Virus record (IMG/VR): IMGVR_UViG_3300035034_003300
Location: 1 to 31,128 of that record
Source of the DNA: a virus
Length of the DNA: 31,128 bases
Reading direction: 5' to 3' (one strand)
Position numbers and translations under genes: made by a program
Shown: piece by piece, positions 6,622 through 13,318 of the stretch
How positions within the stretch are numbered: the stretch's first letter is position 1
How the letters are laid out: each line of letters begins with the position of its first letter
The notes under the pieces: model-generated
Told to the model about the DNA's origin: nothing
Seen by the model: the letters and a program-made list of their open reading frames with translations, nothing else
Database searches by the model: none

Positions 6622-6676
6622 GAGCAGCGGGCCTACCCCGCTGCTCACCTGCCCCTGGTGTCAGGAGCAGGTGAGC
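6622..6676 (-). promoter_or_regulatory. Two mutually exclusive leader hairpins upstream of the 488-aa gene
   Basis: Reading leftward, the leader first meets a hairpin with arms GCTCACCTGC/GCAGGTGAGC (6676-6643), extended inside by CCTG/CAGG with a 4-nt loop. It then meets a hairpin with 10-bp arms GAGCAGCGGG/CCCGCTGCTC (6646-6622). The two share GAGC (6643-6646), so they cannot both form completely. The second ends 29 nt before the ATG and just ahead of the Shine-Dalgarno. This geometry is typical of attenuator or translational-switch leaders; the trigger is unknown. Confidence 0.55.
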
Positions 6677-6776
6677 AACACACTCGCTAAAGGTGCGCTC
6701 TACCACCAACCGCTTGTCCCTCCTCTGTTGCCTTGAGCGATCTGGCTCATCAGTGTGGGTAGATCAGCCCCCACAT

Positions 6777-6794
6777 ACGGGGCACGTGCCCCGT
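6777..6794. terminator. Perfect 18-bp palindrome downstream of the membrane-protein gene
   Basis: ACGGGGCAC-GTGCCCCGT is a perfect palindrome located 5 nt after the stop of the leftward 74-aa gene. It may act as a terminator or RNA-stabilising hairpin, although a U-tract is nearly absent, or as a protein-binding dyad. Confidence 0.4.
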
Positions 6795-6799
6795 TTCGC

Positions 6800-7024
6800 C
6801 TACCTGCTACAGAACGTCATGTCCTGTAGCTTGATTAGCCTGCCCTGCTCTAGCTCATAGCAGGCCTCCTGTGCAGTGGGCATGTGCCCACCTGACGCTT
6901 GGTGCTGCTCCTTGCCCTGCTCTAGTGTGAGCAGCATGGCTAGTGCCACGCCTGCTGCCATGGCAGCCATGGGCAGCACTACCACTGCTGCTACGCCCAT
7001 GCTTAGCTGATCGTCCTCATTCAT
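6800..7024 (-). CDS. Small single-pass membrane protein, 74 aa
   Basis: The start ATG at 7024-7022 has AGGAGCG 7-8 nt upstream. After an acidic N-terminus (MNEDDQ) one strongly hydrophobic segment spans residues about 9-33 (MGVAAVVVLPMAAMAAGVAL...), followed by a polar tail with two cysteines (ACYEL and TFCSR). One transmembrane helix with a polar C-terminal domain fits a small phage inner-membrane protein. A holin or spanin-type protein is conceivable, but no lysozyme gene is adjacent, so lysis is not asserted. It is the first leftward gene at the divergent region. The coding DNA is dense in short inverted repeats, for example the perfect 12-bp palindrome at 6955-6966. Confidence 0.65.
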   Translation of the reverse strand: MNEDDQLSMGVAAVVVLPMAAMAAGVALAMLLTLEQGKEQHQASGGHMPTAQEACYELEQGRLIKLQDMTFCSR

Positions 7025-7178
7025 ACGTCGCTCCTAGACCCCCCGGGTGGGGGTCGAAACAAGGTTCCTTGGACTTCAAACCGGATGCAGCTGGAACCGA
7101 AACCCGAATCCGGTCGGCGCCCCCGCTCCCCACGGGACTCCAACCCCGGCAAAGCGACCCTCGACAAAAATCTCGTGG

Positions 7179-7212
7179 CCCAAATCCCCCGTCCCAAATC
7201 CCCCGTCCCAAA
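7179..7212. repeat. 14-bp tandem repeat, right copy
   Basis: CCCAAATCCCCCGT is repeated at 7179-7192 and 7193-7206, followed by a partial CCCAAA. It differs at two positions from the tandem repeat at 3837-3869, so one non-coding repeat family is present in two intergenic regions of this genome. Confidence 0.8.
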
Positions 7213-7270
7213 CAAAGGCAAATCCAAAAAATTTCTATGGTTTTTGGCGCGGGGCATTGACTTGCCGTAG

Positions 7271-7289
7271 ACTATGCGCATTGTGAATA
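7271..7289. promoter_or_regulatory. TATTCGC-type dyad upstream of terS
   Basis: ACTATGCGC-N3-GTGAATA: half-sites match TATTCGC and GCGAATA at 6 of 7 positions each. It ends 15 nt before the terS start codon, overlapping a possible -10 box. If it is itself a promoter, the terS leader would be very short, which fits the weak Shine-Dalgarno of terS. Confidence 0.55.
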
Positions 7290-7304
7290 ACTATCGGGAC
7301 ACCA

Positions 7305-7856
7305 ATGGCCTTACATGACGATGAACACCTGGTCGACGCTCATGTGGCGAGCATGCAGGCCGATCAGCAGATCGGTAAGGTCAAATTGCCTCGGATCACA
7401 GCCCAACAGCGCCACTACGTGGCGGCGAGGGTCAGCGGCCTGAACTGCTCGGCGTCGAGTAAGGAGGCCGGGGTCTCCCGCGTGGCGGCCCACCACTGGG
7501 AGAAGAACCCCGCCGTCCAGCAGCACATGGATCACTATTTGCAGGAGTACACCGACAAGGTGCTCCCGCGGATCGCGTTCGGTGTCGAGCAGGCCCACAT
7601 GATGTATATGGAGGCGTACCACTCGGCCGGCACCAGTGCGGAGATGACCCGTGCGACGGACTCCCTGGTGAAGTTGCACCGGTTGCATGAGCAGGCGGAC
7701 GGAGAGCGCGGGGCACCGACCAACGTCAAGCAGCTCGAGTCGCTCGATACCCAGCAGTTGCTCCGCTACGCCGCGATCGGCATGGACTCGTTGAGCCCCG
7801 GCAGTGTGATTGAGGGGGAGTACGCGGACGTTGAGGCTGATGTTGATGAAGAATAA
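7305..7856 (+). CDS. terS: Terminase small subunit
   Basis: This 183-aa protein is expected to recognise phage DNA and start packaging together with TerL. Residues about 31-68 form a helix-turn-helix-like DNA-binding unit (ITAQQRHYVA..., KEAGVSRVAAHHWEKNPAV). The remainder is helical (LPRIAFGVEQAHMMYMEAYH... and QLESLDTQQLLRYAAIG), as in oligomerisation regions of small terminases. The acidic C-terminus overlaps the start of terL, the usual TerS-TerL arrangement. The ATG at 7305 has only a weak GGGA upstream. Family assignment rests on HTH plus gene position rather than on a diagnostic motif. Confidence 0.8.
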   Translation: MALHDDEHLVDAHVASMQADQQIGKVKLPRITAQQRHYVAARVSGLNCSASSKEAGVSRVAAHHWEKNPAVQQHMDHYLQEYTDKVLPRIAFGVEQAHMMYMEAYHSAGTSAEMTRATDSLVKLHRLHEQADGERGAPTNVKQLESLDTQQLLRYAAIGMDSLSPGSVIEGEYADVEADVDEE

Positions 7857-9672
7857 GGCCAAGGCCAAGACATACCGCGAGCCGCCCGCGCCTCCGACAC
7901 CCGCTCCTGTCAAGACGGTCACCACGGCGCCGTGCGCCGTGTGCAAGGACATGCACCCGGCGACGCTGGTCGATGACTCGGGCACGTGTGTCTATTGCCG
8001 GGTGGGCAGGAACGGGGAGGAGGCCAAGGAGCAGGCCGAGGAGAGTGTCGAGCAGGCCGCCGACCGGCGGATCCAGGACCAGAAGGCCCGTCGGATCGCG
8101 ATGTACCGCGAGAAGCAGGAGGCCGAGCGGGCCCTGGCGGCAAAGCGCGCCGCCGAGCGCCCTGATGACGCGCAGTTTGATACCCAGGAGGCGGCACGCC
8201 AGGAGCTGGCGAGGCGCAAGCTTGCCCAGGAGCGGTTGCTGCCCTTGGTGCTGCGTGTGAACCCGGACTACCAGGCCGGCTGGGTGCATAAGGACATCTG
8301 TGAGCACCTTGAGTGGTTCAGTGCGGCGGTTGCCGCTGGCGAGAGCCCCCGGTTGATGATCTCGATGCCGCCACGTAGCGGGAAAAGTGAGCTCGCGTCG
8401 CGGATCTTCCCCGCCTGGCACTTGGGGAGGAACCCGGGACACGAGGTGATCGCCTGCTCCTATGCTGGGTCACTCGCCAACGACTTTAGTCGTAAGGTGC
8501 GGGGCTTGCTGCGGGAAACGAGCTTCCAGGCGGTGTTCCCTGACATGACGCTGGCCAAGGACAGCCAATCGGTCGAGGTGTGGAACACGAATAGGGGCGG
8601 TGGCTACGTGGCCGCTGGCGTGGGCGGCCCGATCACCGGTCGGGGGGCGCACTGCTTGATTATAGATGACCCACTCAAAAACCGAGATGACGCAGAGAGC
8701 GACACACACCGTGAGTCGATCTGGGACTGGTACACCTCGACGGCGTATACCCGCTTGGCCCCCGGTGGTGGGGTGATTTGTATGGCGACGCGCTGGCACG
8801 ATGACGATTTGTCGGGGCGGTTGCTGAAGAAGATGGAGGAGGGGGACGGGGACGAGTGGCGCGTGGTGCGCTACCCGGCGATTGCCGAGCACGACGAGCT
8901 GTTCCGTGCTCAGGGCGAGGCGCTGCACCCCGACCGGTACGATGTGCCCGCCCTGGAGCGTATCAAGCGCACGATCGGCCCGCGCGACTGGTCAGCGCTC
9001 TATCAGCAGAACCCGGTGGCCGATGACGGCGACTATTTTAAGCGCGAGGACTTCATGTGGTACGCGCAGGAGGACCTGCCGGCGCTTGAGGACATGAACT
9101 TCTACACGGCGTGGGACCTGGCCATCGGGCAGAAGGAGATGAACGACTTCACCGTGGGCATCACGGTCGGCGTGGACCGCCGTGACAATATCTGGGTGGT
9201 CGATGTACAGCGCGGGCGCTGGGGGTCACTCGAGATCATCGAGAAGATGATGCAGGCGCAGCGTGTGTGGAAGGCCAAGTTGGTGGGCATCGAGCGGGGG
9301 CACATCCTGATGACCATGGGCCCGATCCTCGAGAAGCGCTGCCGCGAGGAGCACGTCATGATGCCGATTGAGGAGCTGCGCCCGGGCAAGCAGGACAAGG
9401 TCGGCAGGGCCCGCCCGATCCAGGCCCGGATGCAGCAGCACCGGGTGTTTTTCCGTAAGCGTTGCGACGTGACGCTCGCCCTGGTGGCCGAGATGTTGCG
9501 TTTTCCCAACGGTAAGCACGATGATGGGGTGGACGCGATGGCGTGGGTCGGGCAGATGCTGACGATCTACACCTCGACACGCGCCAAGAAGCCTGAGCCA
9601 AAGGCCTCGTGGCGTGATAAACTGTCGAAAACCATTCGCAGCGCGAATGGTCGTTCGGCGATGACGTCGTAG
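7846..9672 (+). CDS. terL: Terminase large subunit (packaging ATPase-nuclease) with N-terminal zinc ribbon
   Basis: The product is the packaging motor. The ATPase shows Walker A PPRSGKS (residues 175-181), Walker B LIIDDP (271-276) and coupling motif CMATRWH (312-318). The RNase-H-like nuclease has D424 in YTAWDLAIG, E483 in GIERG and the DDGVDAM acidic cluster at 559-565, as in the Terminase_6/psiM2-ORF9 C-terminal type. Unusually, the ATPase is preceded by about 165 residues: a four-cysteine zinc-ribbon pattern (C30-x2-C33, C48-x2-C51) and a charged, probably coiled-coil stretch (about 57-130). The start ATG 7846 is chosen because GAGG lies 9 nt upstream; ATG 7840 is an alternative. The gene overlaps terS by 11 nt. 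Confidence 0.95.
   Translation: MKNKAKAKTYREPPAPPTPAPVKTVTTAPCAVCKDMHPATLVDDSGTCVYCRVGRNGEEAKEQAEESVEQAADRRIQDQKARRIAMYREKQEAERALAAKRAAERPDDAQFDTQEAARQELARRKLAQERLLPLVLRVNPDYQAGWVHKDICEHLEWFSAAVAAGESPRLMISMPPRSGKSELASRIFPAWHLGRNPGHEVIACSYAGSLANDFSRKVRGLLRETSFQAVFPDMTLAKDSQSVEVWNTNRGGGYVAAGVGGPITGRGAHCLIIDDPLKNRDDAESDTHRESIWDWYTSTAYTRLAPGGGVICMATRWHDDDLSGRLLKKMEEGDGDEWRVVRYPAIAEHDELFRAQGEALHPDRYDVPALERIKRTIGPRDWSALYQQNPVADDGDYFKREDFMWYAQEDLPALEDMNFYTAWDLAIGQKEMNDFTVGITVGVDRRDNIWVVDVQRGRWGSLEIIEKMMQAQRVWKAKLVGIERGHILMTMGPILEKRCREEHVMMPIEELRPGKQDKVGRARPIQARMQQHRVFFRKRCDVTLALVAEMLRFPNGKHDDGVDAMAWVGQMLTIYTSTRAKKPEPKASWRDKLSKTIRSANGRSAMTS
9631..9651. promoter_or_regulatory. Perfect 21-bp TATTCGC-type dyad at the end of terL
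   Basis: ACCATTCGC-AGC-GCGAATGGT has perfect 9-bp arms with a 3-nt centre. It lies within the last codons of terL, about 78 bp ahead of the portal start. It matches the dyad consensus at 12 of 14 half-site positions and could drive or control the portal-scaffold unit. Confidence 0.5.
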
Positions 9673-9728
9673 GGGCAAGGCATGAGTAGCAAACACACCG
9701 TTTATCACTGCGTAGAGGGCTGAGCTCG

Positions 9729-11885
9729 ATGGCCGAACTAGCGATGGAATCACCGGCGGTCGACGCGACCGATGAAAAGCGGCTCGTGGCGGAACGTCAG
9801 TGGGCCCACTATGTTCGGGCGCGGGACAATGGCCATTCTGACTATGTAGCGATGGCCCAGAAGTGCGATGAGTTCTACCGCGGCGATCAATGGTCCGAGG
9901 GCGACCGCAAGAAGTTGGAGGACGAGGGCCGACCGGCCATGACGTTCAACTTGCTGCTTTCGACGATCAATACGGCGCTGGGTGAGCAGGCCGAGCGGGA
10001 AATGCAGCTGGGCTTTCTGCCCACGCGCGATGCGACCCGCGAGGGCGCCCTGGTGCTGGGCAAGTTGGCCCAGGCAATCAGCCAGGCCAACGACTACCAC
10101 TTCATAGAGAACTTCGTCTTCGCTGACGGCATGATCCAGGACCGTGGGTTCTTCGACGTGCGCATCAGCTTCGAGGAGAACCTGACCGGTGACGTCAAGA
10201 TCCGCCACCTGGATCCGCTGACGGTGATCATCGACCCCGAAGCGAAGGACTACGACCCCTCGACCTGGAACGAGGTGATGGTCGCCAGTTGGATGAGCCT
10301 GGACGAGATTGCCACCAAGTACGGCAAGGACAAGGCCGATCAGCTGCGCCGCGCGGTCAACGGCGGGGAGTATTACGCCTACGACTCGATTAAGTTCGGC
10401 ACCGGCCGTTTCGGTGGCGAGGACTTCATCAGTCCAGAAAGTCACTCGATGGACGGGGTCGACGACCGCACGATCAAGAGTGTGCGGGTGCTTGAGCGAC
10501 AGCACTACCAGTGGGTCAAGGAGCTGGTGCTGGTCGACCCGGAGACGGGCGACATGCGTGAAGTGCCTCAGCAGACGCGGCGCGAGGAGGCCGAGCGCCT
10601 GGCGCAGACGTATGGCGTCGAGATCATGGAGCGGGCCGGGCGCAAGGTGCGCTGGACGGTGACCGCCGACCACGTGGTGCTCTATGACGACTGGAGCCTA
10701 TACCGCACGTTCACGATCGTGCCCTATTTTCCCTACTTCCGGCGCGGCCAGCCCTTCGGCATGGCGCGCAACCTGCTCAACCCCCAGGAGTTCTACAACA
10801 AGGCGCGCTCCCAGGAGCTGCACATCGTCAATACCACGGCGAACAGCGGCTGGATCACTGAGGAGGGCTCGCTGGTCAACATGACCGAGGACGAGCTGGC
10901 CGAGAAGGGTGCCGAGACCGGGTTGCACCTGGTCTTTGCGCGTGGCTCGACGCCGCCCCAGAAGATCTCGCCCAACCACGTGCCGACCGGCCTGGACCGG
11001 ATCAGTGACAAGACGGCCATGTCGATCACCCAGATCAGCGGGATGAACAGCGGCATGTCCGGCATGGAGCGCGCCGACGTGTCGGGGGTGGCCCTCGAGC
11101 AGAAGACGCAGCGCGGGCAGGTTCAGTTGGGCCAGCCGTTCAAGCACCTGGCGTTCAGCCGCAAGCTGGTCGGCAAGAAAGTGCTCGAGCTGATCCAGGA
11201 CTTCTATACCGAGCAGCGCACGATCCACATTATGCACCCCGACCTCCCGGACCAGCGCGACGAAGAGCTGGTCATCAACCAGATCGACGAGCTGGGTAAC
11301 GTGCTCAACAACGTGACCGCCGGCCGTTATGACGTGGCGATCACTACGCTGCCTACGCGTGACAATATCGACGAGGACGAGTTTGCCAAGCTGATGGCCA
11401 TGCGCCACGAGGGTGTGGCCGTGCCGGACGACGCGATCATCCGCCGCTCGAACCTCACCGACCGTGACGAGTTGGCCGACCGTATCCAGCAGATGATGGG
11501 GCAGGCCGAGCCGACCGAGCAGGAGATCGAGATTCAGCAGAAGCTCCAAGAGCTGGAGATCGCCAAGATCGAAGGCGAGCTGGACAAGCTGGTGGCGCAG
11601 TCCGAAGGGCTGCGTGCCGGTGCGGCGAAGGACCTGGCTGCGGCCGAGAAGTCCGCGGGCGGACGCCAGTCGCCGGAGATGTCGTTCGAGCAGGACAAGC
11701 TCGAGGCCGAGATCTCGATGAAGCGCGAGGAGCTGATGACCCGGCTGCGGTTGGCCGGTATGACGCATACCGCAAAAGCACAGGGGGAGCAGCTGCGTAC
11801 CGCCGCGCAGCTCGCATCCACCCGTTTCCAGGGCGAAACCCAACTGGCCGCCGCCCAGGCCACCCGCAACAAACCTGCCGAGTAA
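9729..11885 (+). CDS. Portal protein (P22-like)
   Basis: This 718-aa protein forms the dodecameric ring at the packaging vertex through which DNA enters and leaves; the length is very close to the P22 portal (725 aa). The N-terminal segment MAQKCDEFYRGDQWSEGDR, the following NLLLSTINTALGEQ, and later HLDPLTVIIDPEAKDYDPST are typical of the P22-portal family. The central LNPQEFYNKARSQELHIVNT and QISGMNSGMSGMERADVSG stretches are also consistent. The C-terminal about 130 residues are helical and coiled-coil-like (EIQQKLQELEIAKIEGELDK), matching the barrel region of long P22-type portals. AGAGG is found about 10 nt before the ATG. It is followed 9 nt later by the scaffold gene. Confidence 0.92.
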   Translation: MAELAMESPAVDATDEKRLVAERQWAHYVRARDNGHSDYVAMAQKCDEFYRGDQWSEGDRKKLEDEGRPAMTFNLLLSTINTALGEQAEREMQLGFLPTRDATREGALVLGKLAQAISQANDYHFIENFVFADGMIQDRGFFDVRISFEENLTGDVKIRHLDPLTVIIDPEAKDYDPSTWNEVMVASWMSLDEIATKYGKDKADQLRRAVNGGEYYAYDSIKFGTGRFGGEDFISPESHSMDGVDDRTIKSVRVLERQHYQWVKELVLVDPETGDMREVPQQTRREEAERLAQTYGVEIMERAGRKVRWTVTADHVVLYDDWSLYRTFTIVPYFPYFRRGQPFGMARNLLNPQEFYNKARSQELHIVNTTANSGWITEEGSLVNMTEDELAEKGAETGLHLVFARGSTPPQKISPNHVPTGLDRISDKTAMSITQISGMNSGMSGMERADVSGVALEQKTQRGQVQLGQPFKHLAFSRKLVGKKVLELIQDFYTEQRTIHIMHPDLPDQRDEELVINQIDELGNVLNNVTAGRYDVAITTLPTRDNIDEDEFAKLMAMRHEGVAVPDDAIIRRSNLTDRDELADRIQQMMGQAEPTEQEIEIQQKLQELEIAKIEGELDKLVAQSEGLRAGAAKDLAAAEKSAGGRQSPEMSFEQDKLEAEISMKREELMTRLRLAGMTHTAKAQGEQLRTAAQLASTRFQGETQLAAAQATRNKPAE

Positions 11886-11894
11886 GGAGTTCCC

Positions 11895-12989
11895 ATGGGA
11901 GCCAAAGCCAGTGCAAAGACCGCCGAGACCGATCCGCAGGACCAGCCGTTTGATCTGGCCGGGGTAGTGAACGACGAGGATCCGACGTCTACGTTGGGCG
12001 AGCAGGACTTGGGCGACGAAGTCGCCGACGACGACCTGCCCGAAGGCGAGCCCGCCGAGGAGGCGCCTGCCGAAGACGAGGCGCCCGCCGAAGAAGAAGA
12101 GGCGCCTGCGGATGAGGAAGCGCCCGAAGAAGAGGAGCCCGCCGAAGGCGAGCCCGCCGAGGAGGAGCCTGCTGAAGAAGAGGCCCCCGCCGAGGAAGCG
12201 CCGCCCCGTGACGACAAGGGTCGGTTTGCCAAGGAGCCGAGCATTCCCAAGTCGCGCTTCGATCAGCGCACGGCACAGTTGCGTGCCGCAGAGCGTGAGT
12301 TGGCCGAGGCCCAGAAGAAAATCCAGGAGTCCGAGACCGCGCGACAGAAGGCCGAGCGCGAAGCCAACACGATGTCGGATGAGCAGCTCCAGGCGAAGAT
12401 GAGCGAAGCCAACGCGGCGCTGATCGACGGCGATACGGAGAAGGCGGCAGCGCTCCAGTCCGAGGTCTTCAAGGCGATGCGCGCGGGCCAGGAGTCGCGG
12501 GACGCGCCGGCCGCGCCGGTCGACTCTGCCAAGATCGCCGCGGATGTGCGCGACCAGATTCTCTTTGAGCAGACGCTGACCGACATCAGCACGCGCTACC
12601 CGGCGCTTGACGAGAACCACGCGTCGTTTGACGAGACGCTCTCTCAAGAGGCGGTCGACTTCCAGCAGATGTACTACCAGCGTGGATACACCCGTGCCGA
12701 GGCGACGTCCAAGGCGGCCGAGGCGGTGGCCAAGATCCACGGGCTGACCGACACGGCCGCGGCGGCCGCGCCGGCGGAGAAGCCCAGCGCCAAAGCGGCG
12801 ATGGCCAAGGCCAGCCAGGCGGCGTCCAAGAAGGGCAAGGTGGCGGCTGCGAAGAAGGCCCCGCCGGCTTTGGGCGGCTCGTCCGGTGCCAACGCCGACA
12901 GTGCTGACTCCGTCGACGTCGATGCGCTGACGGTCGAGGACTGGGCGGCGCTGCCCGACTCGGTGCGCTCCCGCTTGCTGGGCGATTGA
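11895..12989 (+). CDS. Capsid scaffolding protein
   Basis: This 364-aa protein sits between portal and major capsid genes, where the assembly chaperone of the procapsid is encoded. Residues about 45-105 are an extremely acidic low-complexity run of EEAPAE-like units. Next come DDKGRFAKEPSIPKSRFDQR and a long coiled coil (about 125-190, LRAAERELAEAQKKIQESET). Near the C-terminus a Lys/Ala-rich stretch (KAAMAKASQAASKKGKVAAA) and a terminal helix (VEDWAALPDSVRSRLLGD) are seen; basic helix-rich C-termini bind coat in P22-type scaffolds. A strong AAGGAG precedes the ATG. The acidic region is internally repetitive at DNA level and could vary in length. Confidence 0.88.
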   Translation: MGAKASAKTAETDPQDQPFDLAGVVNDEDPTSTLGEQDLGDEVADDDLPEGEPAEEAPAEDEAPAEEEEAPADEEAPEEEEPAEGEPAEEEPAEEEAPAEEAPPRDDKGRFAKEPSIPKSRFDQRTAQLRAAERELAEAQKKIQESETARQKAEREANTMSDEQLQAKMSEANAALIDGDTEKAAALQSEVFKAMRAGQESRDAPAAPVDSAKIAADVRDQILFEQTLTDISTRYPALDENHASFDETLSQEAVDFQQMYYQRGYTRAEATSKAAEAVAKIHGLTDTAAAAAPAEKPSAKAAMAKASQAASKKGKVAAAKKAPPALGGSSGANADSADSVDVDALTVEDWAALPDSVRSRLLGD

Positions 12990-13004
12990 GTATGTTGACG
13001 TGCT

Positions 13005-13023
13005 ACTATTCGCCGTGAGAATA
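13005..13023. promoter_or_regulatory. TATTCGC-type dyad between scaffold and capsid genes (first)
   Basis: ACTATTCGC-N3-GAGAATA has one perfect half-site and one with a single mismatch. It starts 15 nt after the scaffold stop codon. A TTGACG at 12995-13000 followed after 16 nt by GAGAAT could form a sigma-70-like promoter inside which the dyad lies. Any RNA starting just downstream would meet the terminator at 13086-13119. Confidence 0.55.
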
Positions 13024-13085
13024 TGCGTGGGTCGTTCTTCGGAGTCCTGCGAATAGGAGTCCTCCCGCGTGGTGGTGGGTACGAC

Positions 13086-13119
13086 AAGCCCCCAGTCCCC
13101 CCAAGGACTGGGGGCTTTT
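13086..13119 (+). terminator. Strong rho-independent terminator before the capsid gene
   Basis: A perfect 13-bp stem AAGCCCCCAGTCC/GGACTGGGGGCTT (13086-13098 with 13105-13117) with a 6-nt loop is followed by TT and A, giving a TTTT run overlapping the stem end. The A-rich start of the stem also makes it plausible in the reverse direction. It separates the terS-scaffold transcript from the capsid gene. Confidence 0.85.
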
Positions 13120-13130
13120 ACTTGCGCAAA

Positions 13131-13149
13131 CCAGTTCGCTGTGCGAATA
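13131..13149. promoter_or_regulatory. TATTCGC-type dyad upstream of the capsid gene (second)
   Basis: CCAGTTCGC-N3-GCGAATA has a perfect right half-site and five matches in the left. It shares 16 of 18 bases (TTCGC to ATATGC) with the copy at 13005. The two are 126 bp apart, on either side of the terminator, so this copy is well placed to start or control a separate capsid transcript. Confidence 0.55.
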
Positions 13150-13280
13150 TGCAGTATCGATTGCTCTACGATACAGAGCCGGGTCGCACCCGATACCAAC
13201 GCCATCTGCAACGACTGCCCACGAAACGGGTACGCGAGGTTTTTATGACCCTTATCAATCGCACTGCGGATGGGTAGCGC

Positions 13281-13313
13281 CTGACTCTGGCCCCCTCGCA
13301 GTCAGCAGCGAGG
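13281..13313 (+). promoter_or_regulatory. Competing stems over the capsid-gene ribosome binding site
   Basis: CCTCGC (13294-13299) can pair with GCGAGG (13308-13313), which contains the GAGG Shine-Dalgarno of the capsid gene. An alternative stem CTGACT/AGTCAG (13281-13286 with 13300-13305) occupies the loop of the first. Formation of one disfavours the other, offering a simple control of capsid translation. A 10-codon frame with its own GAGG (13245-13277) lies just upstream and ends 3 nt before these stems. Confidence 0.4.
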
Positions 13314-13318
13314 CCACC

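Larger units (their letters stand above)
7025..7304. promoter_or_regulatory. Divergent intergenic control region
   Basis: This 280-bp gap separates the leftward block from the rightward morphogenesis block and must hold the start signals for both. It contains a 7-bp-stem hairpin GACCCCC/GGGGGTC (7037-7055) just upstream of the leftward Shine-Dalgarno. It also contains an inverted pair CCGGAT/ATCCGG around 7080-7113, the 14-bp tandem repeat (7179-7212) and a TATTCGC-type dyad (7271-7289). A possible sigma-70-like pair is TTGGCG (7244-7249) with TAGACT (7268-7273), 18-bp spacing, overlapping the dyad. Open frames on the minus strand here lack start signals. Confidence 0.55.

Noticed and set aside
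7040-7120. Possible tRNA-like fold in the divergent region
   Set aside because: Short inverted pairs exist, but no cloverleaf with T-arm consensus and acceptor stem could be drawn.
7021-7281. 86-codon minus-strand frame in the divergent region
   Set aside because: It lacks a Shine-Dalgarno, overlaps the dyad and the 14-bp tandem repeat, and ends inside the start of the membrane-protein gene.
10698-13211. 837-codon open frame on the minus strand across portal and scaffold
   Set aside because: It is antisense to two well-supported head genes, is rich in L, R, G and H as expected for a shadow of high-GC coding DNA, and has no start signal.
13149-13277. 42-codon frame upstream of the capsid gene
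   Set aside because: Its ATG lies in the dyad without a ribosome binding site; only the final 10 codons have a GAGG-preceded ATG, so it is noted as part of the leader rather than as a gene.
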